Of a DNA stretch of 64,000 bases, positions 45,145-57,400 are shown piece after piece. The notes below the pieces were generated by a model. That model saw only the letters and a program-made list of their open reading frames with translations, did not search any database and was not told the DNA's origin. Both the position numbers and the translations under genes were made by a program. Origin of the DNA: Rostrohypoxylon terebratum (Eukaryota; Ascomycota; Sordariomycetes; Xylariales; Hypoxylaceae). The first letter of the stretch is position 1, and the number at the start of each line of letters is the position of its first letter. Where the stretch lies: contig MU385926.1 in NCBI GenBank assembly GCA_022497145.1, positions 102,720 to 166,719 on the forward strand, read 5' to 3'.

Positions 45145-46306
45145 CTTTTTCTCCGGGTTCTCGAATATCTCTATCGCAGATTGGCAGGTCGTGGCGATGC
45201 AGTGTAATTAAATGTAAAACCCAAAATGCGAGATGCGCAGGGTTTCGCAAATGATATGCAATGATCGTAAAGCTTTCTTTGCTCGATCCTCCTATAGAAT
45301 GTCCTGTGGCGCTATTCAATATCATCCGAGCGTTTCAAGAATGGCTTCTGGGGTATAGGAGTTGCAAGGCGACTTAGTCAACAAGACTGTGTGCTAGGTA
45401 GCCTCTATGGCTTTAAAGGTGTTCTTCGAGGCCAATCATACAGTTTGAGAGAACTTTCCTACATTGGCCGTACCGTAACATAGCAAGGTAGGGCAGTCGG
45501 AGAAATTACCTATCAGAATTCCGGAATGCATAGGTAGTTGAAATGCATGCAGCTGAATCCTTGTTTTGTTGCGACGGCGAGCCCTCCAATAGGAGGAAAT
45601 TGTACACCAACACAGTTTTGTCGGGTCAGAACCTGAGCTAGGGCTAGGGTTGCAGGATTTATCTTAGCTCGTCCAGCCAGCAACGGTGTTCTTCGATGCT
45701 CGACGTATACTACTTTCATCAAGTTATTTTTTTTTAACTCGACGACTCGAGAAGGCCATGAGCGATGTTTACTTGGTGTTTCGACTCTCATGTCTGGCAG
45801 TTGGGGCTGGGTTGTTTGCTTTAAGGCCGGCGGCTTTTAGATGACATGAAGCATTAACAGTATGCAATACGACGGTGCTGAGGGCAAAGCTTTTTTCTAC
45901 CCCCAGCATATGCTACGCTGGACCGGGGCTTCTACAGGCCTCTTTGCAGATATCTCAATCACAACCATGAACTTTCCCCCAACACTGTGCTAGGCTTTGA
46001 GATGGGCGATGGCAAAAGCAAACAGCTCAAGGAAGATGATGTGAAAAAGCTTGAGCCAGTATGCGGCCGTCAGGGGGCTTGTCCCGCGAGAGATTTTCCC
46101 GTGGCGTTCCCGGTCCCTTGTAAGTAACTGGGATCTCAAAGTGTATCTGATATTCTGCAACGGGACAGTCGAACCGTCAGTGCCTGTGCTCTCGTTAACC
46201 GATCTCGATCATTCCCTCGCCGTATCTCGTGAAATACTAAATCCCAAGAAAACCCGCGGCCAAGACGAAGGAGAAAATCATCACCTTCTTGCGCGGAGCG
46301 GTAACA
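45145..46306. other. Divergent intergenic region, FSH hydrolase and membrane protein genes
   Basis: No supportable gene; probably contains both promoters. Short frames near 46000 have no motif. Confidence 0.5.
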
Positions 46307-47744
46307 ATGGCAGACCTCCCTTCACTTCCTCACGAGCTTCAGGAGGCTGCCCTTAATGGGCCTGCTCTTGCTGCTCCTGCAGGCGTTACTCCAAATTTCG
46401 ACAACCCCCCTAATAACAACGGGCTGGCTTATGGCGTTGTCGCTGCGTGCGTTTCTGTTGCCACTATCTGTCTCTGCATTCGAGGTTATGCAAGACTATT
46501 TCTCTTCAGACAATTGAAGCCCGAAGACTGTATGGAACCCAGTCCCGTAAGCCAACGTGCTGACAGCTTTGGAGCTAACTGTTTACCTAGATATGATCGC
46601 TTTTGCTTACGTTAGTCACATAAATCGCGGCCTCACGTGGTGGTATTGACATGATTAGGCAACTTATCTGTGCTGGACCGTTTTTGCATTGCTACTATCT
46701 AAAACTCCTGGTTACTTCGTTCATCAATGGGACCTTCACTTGAGAGCGATGATCGATACGGTTTTTGTAAGTGCGAATATGTTATGGCTGGGTAGTATGA
46801 CAACTCGACTAATATGTGATAGTATATCCACTACGCTGGCGTGTTTTATTCGATCACACTTCCATTGCTGAAGATAGCTATCTTGACGGAATGGACTCGT
46901 ATGCTTGTTCCTAGGGGCACTCGTAATGCTTTCATGTGGTTTTGCTATTGCATCATAGCTTCACAAGTAATGGCTATGATTGCTATCGTATTTGCCCTTT
47001 GCTTCGTTTGCATCCCTTACGAAAAGATATGGGATCTAACACTCCCGGGCCACTGCATAAATAAACTCCATGTCGATATCGGAGCCGCCGTCGTCCACCT
47101 TGCTACGGATCTTATCATATTATGTCTGCCGCAGAAGGTTATCTGGGGATTGCAATTATCGTTTAGGAAGAAATTGGGTGTTTCTGTGTTCTTCTCCCTT
47201 GGTATCTTGTAAGTTGTGACTGTGACCGAGCCGCATATCGCTCCCAATTCTTACTAACATATTGGATTGAAGGGCATGTATCTCCGCGGCTTTCAGGCTA
47301 GGAGTAACGGTAACTTACGCAACCGAGACGGATACCACGTATACTTTTGGCCCTGTGATCTTTTGGGCTTTCGCCGAGATGACCTGCGGGTTTGTAATCG
47401 CATGCTTACCGTCCACCCCGAAGATCCTCAAGGATCATGGTGTTCTCCACAAGATGAAGAGGGTGATGAAGTCGTTCGTGGGTCTAAAGAACAGCACCTT
47501 GAGGAGCACGAAGCCTACTACAGGAACGGGAACCAATCCAAATAGTAGCACATATCGGAAAATCGATGAGTATGGTGTGCAGATGAAAGATCTTAAGAAT
47601 TCGGAGTCTACAGAGCAACTCCGCGACGACTCGAGCAAATTTGACCAGGGTATCGTTCGCACTACTCGCGTCACCATCAAGCAAGAATATGTGGGCGATG
47701 TTGGGAAGAACGGGGTGGATCACAACGCTGCCTGGCGTAACTAA
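46307..47744 (+). CDS. Fungal 'rhodopsin-domain' integral membrane protein (SAT4/PTH11-like group)
   Basis: Five exons: 46307-46529, 46591-46610, 46659-46766, 46823-47208, 47273-47744; introns 61, 48, 56 and 64 nt; 402 aa. Seven hydrophobic helices beginning at GLAYGVVAACVSVATICLCI. Typical landmarks are RGYARLFLFRQLKPEDY, FYSITLPLLKIAILTEW, HVDIGAAVVHLATDLIILCLP, ACISAAFRLGV and FGPVIFWAFAEMTCGFVIACLP, and a hydrophilic C-terminal tail of about 110 residues. Despite the family name it has no Schiff-base lysine pattern and is not expected to bind retinal. Members are often found in secondary-metabolite clusters with unknown role. Exon 2 is only 20 nt. It lies between the hydrolase and the PKS. 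Confidence 0.85.
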
Positions 47745-50700
47745 AACCAGATACGGTATACCGTCAGTACTACAAGAATGGTGACCTCACCTAGGGAGGG
47801 TAATAGTCTGACGGATGCCTACTATTGAACACCTTGTATATAGTTGGCCAGTCTGAGTTCCAAGGTTGTCACCAACTCGGTTTGGCTCAAACAGTGTCGG
47901 GAAACTTCGGAATATGGTTCCAAAAGGGAAAATCCATGTGCAGTATATATTGAATCGGCTTGATATTGAGTAGATGTATTTGTCCTAGACGGACGTTTGC
48001 CAGCCATGATCTTCTCTTAGCATGCAGTAGTTGAATCCTTCTCCCGGGTGGTCGTATTCTCCGAGTATCATGAGACGAATTAGAGTCGTAATCTTGGGAC
48101 TTAGATACCTTTATCTCGATTGTCTCTAGATGTCGTCATGGTATTTTGTGGTGTTTTCTTGAACTATTCCCGTCCAGAACGACATCCCCAAATCCCGAGT
48201 TGCCCAAAGCTTCTTCGATGTTGGTAAGACGTAGATTTCATTTTCAGAATCAAGAAATCTAAGAGTCGAATCATGACAACCTGCAACTAAACCAAGGTGA
48301 TAATGATCATATAAGCCCTTGTTCATGCATGTTGATTTAGGCATTTCTGACAACCTCGCTGCCTACTACTTTCGTTGGATTGGCAACATGTGATGTGATT
48401 TTAGTCCGAGGACTAGTACGGAGTATGACTAGCGTTTTTGAGTCCCGAAAAATCGTTCAAGTTCGCAAAGAAAACTCCTTAGCTCCTCATAATAACCGGG
48501 ACGGGCCATGGTAGTAGACGCGGGGGTTAAGGCGGTTAAACGTTCGAGATCTTTTCTTAGCTAAGTCCAGGGATCCTTGCATGTACAAACTCAACAACGC
48601 TTAATAATGGAAAGGAAGAAGATAATTACCTAGGTCCTAGGTCCTGACCTAGGCTTACGTAGTAGGTATCCGGCAGGCTAGTGGGTACTGACTTCTACAT
48701 AGTAAGTATTAGTACTATGTACTAGTATGTAGTGATATGTATGAGTTGATTTATGCGTGTGACGTTCATAACTATCATTTTGTGTAGTACGTAATACTAG
48801 TTCGGTAGCGACCCGTATCCAATCATTCCTCACAAATATAAGGGTCCCTGAATATAGTAATAAAGATGACTATCACGTGATATTCAGGGGACCCAAGGCG
48901 ATGCCTCCAGAGAAACTGCATTGTTACCGCAGCATCTATATTTGTTCTATACATTATTGTTATATAGAACCAGGTAGTGTAAACAGTGGTTCTGAGAAGC
49001 GCGTCAGCCTCTCGCGTTTATGCATATCCATAATTAAGATGCGTGATTGTATATACATAGTACGATGAAATGACACTCGCTCCTTAGTACCTATGGTTCT
49101 ATGCACATAGGATGACATCTTATCGCATGTACTATGTATTAATATTGTCTAATTCAGATGAGTTTCACCAGGATACTTTTGGAATGCTACCTTTCGTACG
49201 ATTTTGTCTTCCGTTTACCAGATAGGGATAAAGTCAACGTTTTGGAAATTAAGTAGTTCCTCAAAGTTACCAGGGGTGTATCTACTATGTATAAAAGATC
49301 CTAAAGAAGGGCTAAGGCTAGCCTGCGGGGCAGCGTTCTAGCTGGACAGAGCTATTATTGGTTCTGTTTTTACAGTATCGCCGTATTTGCTACCTAGCTC
49401 AGGATCCTGGGTTCAACGGTTTTTGTTAGCGGTGCTACATAGTAGTACACAAAATTTTACCATGTACTACGTACGTCGACGGGGAAAACATTTGAAATCT
49501 TCTTTGAAGTTTCCAAGTCTCCCTTAGATACTATGTGGTACCTAGTGCTACGCGACAGATGACTCGGAAAACGTCGTACTGGCCAAATTAAATATGGTAC
49601 TGACACTGACAAGCTCGATGATAATATCCTGCGACTGAGGGCTAAGGGCGTGTTAAGATGAAACACGAGCCAATAGCCGTCTTCGAGTCTCCTTGATTTA
49701 AATTTTATGTAGGTAAGTATGGAAGTTTTGGTACAGCCTACGCTATGCCAATGCTAACGTTTTCTATAACCGCTAGTATGAAAGAACCATAGGACCTAGG
49801 TATGAATCTAGTCCCTCGGTATCCTCGTTTTGGAGCCTATCTCTCTATATCCTTGTTAGGAAGCTGAATAAGCTCTAGATTCGTAAGTGAAGGCAAGGGC
49901 TTGAAGAGTTCTTTGAGATACAGCCCCCTTACCTCTTATCGAGAAAACAGCGACGGCCTCGGTGACAACTCGTCGATTCCTATATTCGACTATATCTTAC
50001 CCCACGTTCCCAAAGGTTCGTAAGGTGTGGAAGGTTGCGACAACTTTGGCGAGGTTACATTCGGTGTTGCATATCTGCCTCTTTGTCGGATGACCAGCAC
50101 GTCTGCTTAAATAGCTTCATTCTCGCCTTGGATCACTGCGATGGACATGGCTACCTGGTAGCTGGGTGGGCCACCCCCCCATGAGCATCACCAAGAGCTA
50201 AGATTCTCGGGTCCATAGCGTAACTTGAATACGTGCGCATTCGTCGCCACTTTGCTACGTACGCATCTTTTACGGACCCAAGACGGTAAGTGAAGTCTCT
50301 GTCTTTTGCGGTCTTATATCTCCCCCCGAACTATAACGTATCGCGCAACGACCCATTTTAGCTCCAGCTTGAATGCCACTGTATCAATCGTGCATTATGG
50401 GTATTTTCTAATGTGCTATGGATCTTCTAGCTATATGAATCTCTAAGTCCACGTCGACGTGCATACACGTGCTGTCTCAAGATCAGACTACACTGGGCGC
50501 ACCCCACGGACCTTTACGACAGGTATATCTACTTACCTAGTCTGAGTAAACTCGTACGAAGTCGCTAAACAGCTGGGGATTACTCCGCGATGAGAACGGT
50601 CCTAGTTAGCTCTTGCTTTCCCTGGTCTACCGATTAACTAAATGTAACCCCTCGCGAGCCTCTCTTCTCTCCCAAGAGTCGTTCTATGTACTTTTGTACC

Positions 50701-51456
50701 TGCAGCAGTGCCACTTCCACGCATAGTATGCATGTATGTAGCGTAATATATCTTTCTTACTGCGGCTACCATGTGCCGGGACACGCCGAGTTGACCTAGA
50801 CTCCGTAAGTGCATTTAGTCTTACCAACGGGGCGGTGAGAACGGACCGCAGGAGAGCCTTCGGGAAACCTAGTGGCAGTCCTATACACGTGTAGGACTAC
50901 CTATCGGCATATGGGCTTTGGATACCAACTAGATCAGCTGTTTCCGTCCCTTAGGCTCTGTCCCCTGTACCCGGTTCTTCGTTCCTGATTTGCTATCATA
51001 TCCTAGTTCGCTGCCGATCTTGAGTCGACGGTGGTTACGGTCTATTATAGTATCATAGGCCTTCTTTTACGGGAAAGAGCCACCAGGCATGCCCCGGTTT
51101 AAGACTACCTTGATCCTTTTGTGGTCGACCTGGATATCGAGAGATTCTGAGTCTTGGGGGGTCATGCGTCATTTCGACATGCTAAATAGTATAGAGCAGT
51201 GGGCCTTGTCGGGTTCCCTAGTCCCGACGAGAATCAAGGTCGGCATTCATAATGGCTTGTGCTCCCTAGTCCAGTTCGACCCGGGAGAATGGATCAGTTC
51301 AGGATTCAACTCCATATACATATACAGACGATTTTCCTGAAGATAAATGTTTGTGTTCTTCAGTGAAGACCATCCAACGATTTCTCCCTTCTCTTGTATG
51401 ATTACTTGGGTGCCGTGGCGTTGAATTGAGCAAGTCTTTTATCACCTTATTGAGAT
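47745..51456. other. Gene-free stretch upstream of the PKS, 3.7 kb
   Basis: No gene found on either strand. It holds CCTAGG words at 48628-48652 and near 49790-49803 and is otherwise unremarkable; the last part must contain the PKS promoter. An 83-codon frame at 51089-51340 has no motif and is probably leader sequence. Confidence 0.5.
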
Positions 51457-54400
51457 ATGACACCAGTTATGAATGACGACATAGCCATCGTGGGGTTTGC
51501 ATTGAAGCTCCCCCAAGATGTTAATGATGTTTCTAGTTTTTGGGAGGTCCTTGAGAACAGGAGGAATCTAATGACTGAGTGGCCGGAGTCACGCATCAAC
51601 AATGGTTCTTTCGAAGCTAGCAAGGAGGGCAATGTATGTGACCGCCTGCTGAACTCCCTCTTGTCGAAAGCCATCTCATATATGTGTTGCAGGTTCGTTG
51701 CCGGGGAGGACACTTTATAACGGAGGATCCAGGGGCTTTTGATGCACCATTTTTCTCCGTCACAGCAAAAGAAGCGGCTTCTATGGATCCTATGCAGCGA
51801 TGGACCCTTGAAGCATCATATCATGCTTTTGAAAATGGTGAGGATGTCTCGCACAGACAGCGGCTCTTTGAGAAACCTTGAACTGACAATGTGTTTAAAG
51901 CCGGCATCCCAGCAGAGCAGCTCAGGGGCACTCGGTGTGGAGTATTCTCCGCGTCTATGACCGATGACTATAAGCGGATGATCGCTCAAGACCCTGACAA
52001 TATACCTCGGATGGCAGTAACAGGCACTTTCGCTTCAATCCTACCCAATCGTGTCAGCTGGTACTTTGACCTACATGGGCCAAGCATTCATGTCGACTCG
52101 GCGTGCTCGAGTAGTTTGCTAGCGCTCGATCTTGCCTGCCAGGCTTTACGGACCGGCGAAGCCTCTTCTGTAGGTGAAAATCCGTATAGCCGTAATTCTC
52201 CTTCTTCCACTAACTGCTGGACAAGGCCGTCGTTACCGGGTCCAACTTGATCCTTGGACCTACTATATATCAGATGTTATCATCACTTAACTTCTTATCA
52301 GCAGACAGCAAGTGTTATAGTTTTGACCATCGCGCAAATGGCTACGCTCGTGGCGAAGGCGTCATTGCTCTCGTCATAAAGCCATTATGGGACGCTGTGC
52401 AGGACGGAGATATGATCCGTGCTGTTATTAGGTCCACGAGCTCGAACCAAGATGGCCACACACCCGGACTTACGCAGCCTAGTCCTCAGGCCCAAGAAGA
52501 CCTTATTCGGCAGGTGTACAAGAAAGCAAACCTGCCTCTCGACATCACACGTTACTTTGAAGCTCACGGTTGGTTCTCGCACTGATCAACCTTCTACCAA
52601 ATACTCCATGCTAACGACGGCTTGCAGGAACGGGAACACCAGTAGGCGACCCCATAGAGATGAAGGCAATAGGGAGAGTCTTCAGAACGAGCCGTTCAAC
52701 TGAGGATCCACTTTACGTGTATGTCGATGATTATTCTGTCATTGTTGCATTGATTTATAACATATTCGTAGGGGCTCCGTAAAAGCGAACATCGGTCATC
52801 TCGAAGGAAGCAGCGGCTTGGCCGGTGTCCTAAAGTCTGTTTGTAAGTTATCAAAATTTCTTCTGACTTTTCACTACATTGACGACCACTTACTGACATG
52901 CCTTAGTAATGCTTGAAAAGGGAATCATTCCAGCCAACGCAAACTTCGAGAAGATAAATCCCAAGATCGATGTCGACTTTTATCATACTAAGGTATTTGA
53001 TTACAGTTGACTATGATAATTGATGTGGCTGACGTTCAATCAGGTGCCAAGCGAAAATGTTTCCTGGCCATGCGAAGGCTTGCGTCGGATATCGGTAAAC
53101 TCCTTTGGATTTGGAGGAACGAACGTCCATGTTATCCTAGACGACGCGTACAACTACCTACGAGAACGACGCCTTATCGGAAACCATTGCACGAGCACTA
53201 CTCCGCCTAGGTTAGCGATCAGCCAACTCAAGACCAACGGGTTGACGAACGGGTCAGCCCACGTGAATGGAACCACAACCAACGGTGTTCCCAAGACGAA
53301 CGGACATGCTCATACGAATGGCAATGGCCATGTCAACGGGAATGGTCACATCACTAATGGGAAAACTAACGGTGTTAGCAACGGAACGAAAGGGGCTAAT
53401 GGAACAAATGGAACAAACGGAAACCATGTTAGCTCAACATCGAGGCTGCTGGTTTTATCCGCGGCGGACGAGAAAGCACTCAAGCGAGTGATAGAACAGT
53501 ACCAGGATTTCTATAAAACTCATATCTCACATTACCCAGCTAAACTAGACGACCTAGCATTCACTTTATCCACTCGCCGAAGCCATATGCTCTGGCGAAC
53601 ATTCGCTGTCGTCAACGGTGGGCCTTATGGCCAAGATGAGAACCTCTCGGTGGCCAAGCCAATTCGGAGTTCGAGCGAGTCTGGCATAGCCTTCGTCTTC
53701 ACTGGACAGGGAGCGCAATATGCTGATATGGGAGCTGGTCTCCTCAAATATCCATTATTCAAGTCGACTTTACAACAGATTGACGAGATATATTTCGGCT
53801 TGGGGTGTACCTGGTCTATATTCGGTAAGCAAAACGTGTTTTAACAGTGTCTGATGCCTTGATTAACAAAAGTATAGATGAACTCCATAACAAGGAAAAC
53901 ATCGATCGCCCTGAATACAGTCAGCCCATATCTACGGCTATCCAGATAGCCTTGATTGAGCTGTTGAAGAGTTTTGGTGTTGTTCCCAAGGCAGTGGTCG
54001 GTCATTCTTCAGGAGAAATTGCAGCAGCGTAAGCATTCCTAGCCCCAGTATTTCAACGTCTCATACCGACTTACCCTAAAAAGCTATGCCATTGGCGCAC
54101 TTTCATTGTTAGGAGCTTCTAAGGTATCGTATTTCCGAGGACAGCTGGCTGGTCAACTCAGAGCCACAAGTGAAACCGCGGAAGCCATGATGTCTGTAAA
54201 CCTTGCCGAGGACCAGGTTCAGGGGTACCTCAAGAACATCAGCTACGAAGTTTCGGCTCAAATCAATGTCGCCTGTATCAACAGCCCACTGAACTGCACA
54301 CTTTCTGGCAAGGAAAGCGCCATTGACGTCGCCAAGGAGAAGCTTGACAAAGATGGAATATTCGCCCAAAAGCTGAAGACTGGTGTCGCTTACCACTCGG

Positions 54401-57400
54401 CGTCCATGTCAAAGATTGCCGATGAATATATGCGCCAGATGGGCTCTCTGGAAAATAGCAATGCCAAACCTAACAGATCGTCGATTCCAATGGTATCTTC
54501 GGTTACAGGCCAGATTGTTCGGCCAGGTTCCTTAGCTACGCCTCAGTACTGGGTGGAGAACATGGTTTCACCTGTCCGATTCGCCGACGCCGTACACGTC
54601 CTCACCCAGAAGACGTCATCCTTGAAGGTCGGTATAGGAAGCATCACCGATCTAATCGAGGTTGGTTCCCACCCGGCATTGCGGAGACCAGTCCAGGACA
54701 CCCTAGCCAAAGCAGGAAACAAGAAGCAGCAGATCCGGTATAGTCACGTACTTCATCGATCCTATCCTGCCGCTCAAACCACCTTGGAGCTTCTTGGGCA
54801 GCTTTTCAGCTACGGACACACGGTTTCCGTTTCTGCGGCCAATCAAGATGCACCAAGCCAAGAGCCTCGAAGTTTCCTCGTTGACCTCCCTAAATATCCC
54901 TTCGATCACTCTAAGACATACTGGGCCGAATCTCGTCTTAGTCGAGATTTCAGACTGCGGGAAGGCGTCAAGGGCGAGACCTTGGGAGCGCGCTTTTTCG
55001 ATTGGAACCCTCTAGAGCCGAGGTGGAGAAACTTCTTAAGTGTTGAGACAACACCGTGGATTGGTGACCATGTCATTAGCGGTACCGTCATTTATCCCGC
55101 AGCAGGTATGCTGGTGATGGCGATGGAAGCAGTACAACAGCTGCAGCCTGAGAACCGTGTAGTCTCTGGTTACTATGTCAAAGAGGCCCACTTCATGAAC
55201 CCAATCCTGGTAAAGGAGGCTTGGGAAGACAGGACGGAAACCATGCTCCACCTACGCCCCGTCAAGAGGCCGTACGAAAAAGAATCAACCTGGTCGGACG
55301 TGACCATTTATGCTTACTACGATAATCGATGGACCGAATGTTTTAAAGCCAACATCCAAGTCGAGTATGAGGACGCCACGCTGACTGACCTCCAGGAAGA
55401 GCGCCGGCAAGCTCATATTCGGGTGACTGATCAATTCATAAGAGCACGGGCATTATGCACAAGGCCGGTCGACTCTCAGGTGTTCTATGAGGATGCAACC
55501 GATCATGGATTGGGATATGGAGAGGCTTTCCAAGTCATCGAGGATATCCAATGGGATGGCAAGTCTAACGCAGTTGCCCGCGTTGACATGACCAAATGGA
55601 AGACGACTAGTCTCGTCCATCCCGTAGTTTTAGACTCGGCATTCCACGTTCTGCGTGTCAGCACCACTCTTGGACTTTCCTTGTCCAATGCCACAAATGT
55701 TCCTGTGCGGTTGGTTGACGGCTGGTTCGCGCCCTCTGGATGGCAACAACCTCAAACATCATCCATCCACTATCTTGCCACTTCGGAGATTAAGGGTGGC
55801 CGCGAAAGCGAGGAGGGTACTATTTACGCTGTAGCTGACGACGGCTCAGTATTGTGTACGATGCGAAAACTTTTAACTGCAGCTGTATCAAGGAAGTCCG
55901 ACGGAGAGCGGACTGCTAAAAAGTTGATGTACAGCATTGATTGGAAACCACAACTAAGCCTGATGGAACCATACCAGCTCGAGACTGCAGTTGATGCCAA
56001 CACTTTCGTGAGGGACGAAGCTGCCATGATTTCGAAGCATGAGAAGTTAACCTACATCTTGGACAAAGTTGTTGCTAAGACCCTCAAACAACTTTCTGGA
56101 GAAAACCGTGAAAAAGTTATCGAGACCCAGAGAAGGCACATGGAGTGGCTCGAAGAACATGTCGGATTGCTGTCTCCCGAAAGGGCAGCCGACGATGTTA
56201 GCGAAGAGCAACTCGAGGCGCTATTGCAGGAGATTGAGGCTATTCACCCTCCCTGGAAGCTACATACGACGGTTGTCCGTCGTCTAATAGACATTCTCAC
56301 TGGCTCGATCGACCCGCTTGAAGTTATTTTCGATGCCAACTTAGCCGATGTATTCTACGCAGACATGTTTGAACATGTATGCGACGACAGGCTTCTGAAG
56401 TTCTTAGACCTCGCTACTCACGAGAACCCCGATCTCCGTATCCTCGAAGTTGGAGCCGGCACTGGAGGTTTCACGTCGCGCGTTATTACTTGCTTGAATG
56501 AGCTCGAGAAGAAGAGCGGCGCGCTCAAGTTCTCCGAATACACGTACACCGATGTCTCACCTGCTTTCTTCGAGAAGGCAACTGCTAGATGGCAAGACTA
56601 CAAGGAAAGGATGACCTTTAAGACTTTCGATATGAAGCGCAGCGCCGAAAGCCAGGGTTTTGAGCCGGGTTCCTATGACCTGGTTGTAGCCGGGAGTGTC
56701 TTGCACGCCACGGAAGATCTGCTAGCGACGATGAGGAATGTTCGCACAACGCTCAAGCCTACTGGGCACCTCCTACTTCTTGAAGTTGTTGCGCCGAAAG
56801 ACGTGATGACGAATTTTACATTTGGGCTGGTACCCGGATGGTGGGGTCGCCGGGAAGAATGGAGAGGTCTCTCCCCCGCAATCCCAGAGAAACAATGGGA
56901 AGATGTCTTGAAGTGGACTGGTTTCAGCGGCAATGATTTGGTTCTCAGAGATTATCCAAATGAAACCTGTCACATTTTCAGTATCATCGTTTCTAAGGCT
57001 GCAGAGCAAGTGCAACAAGTACCCTCAAGCAAACCATCGCTTGTTCTGGTCGTTGATGCCCAGTCAGGAGACCAGACCGACCTTGCCAATCTGATCCACA
57101 ACAGGATTCTCCAATCTAAAGGCGAGCAAGCGCGGATCGTTTCCGTCGATCAGATTGCGACAGCGAACCTGACCAAAGATGATATTGTTGTAAGCATTGC
57201 GGAGATAGGCAATCCCTTCCTCGCCACCCTGTCCGAGGAGAAGTTTAAGTTGCTCCAGAAATTCCTAAATCAGGCTCAGAATCTTCTCTGGGTTGCGAAG
57301 ACAAGTTTGCAAGACGAACGTTACTCAGAATACGGTGTCATGGAGGGGTTCTTGAGATCGATCCGCCATGAGGAAAGCGATAAACATATCGTCACACTTG

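Noticed and set aside
46307..47744. A second retinal opsin
   Set aside because: The fungal 'rhodopsin-domain' family shares only the seven-helix layout; there is no Schiff-base lysine motif like that in the gene at 4557-5537.
51634..52627. Frame breaks in the KS domain suggesting a PKS pseudogene
   Set aside because: Every break is explained by a 51-64 nt intron with GT..AG ends, and the spliced frame restores all KS motifs.
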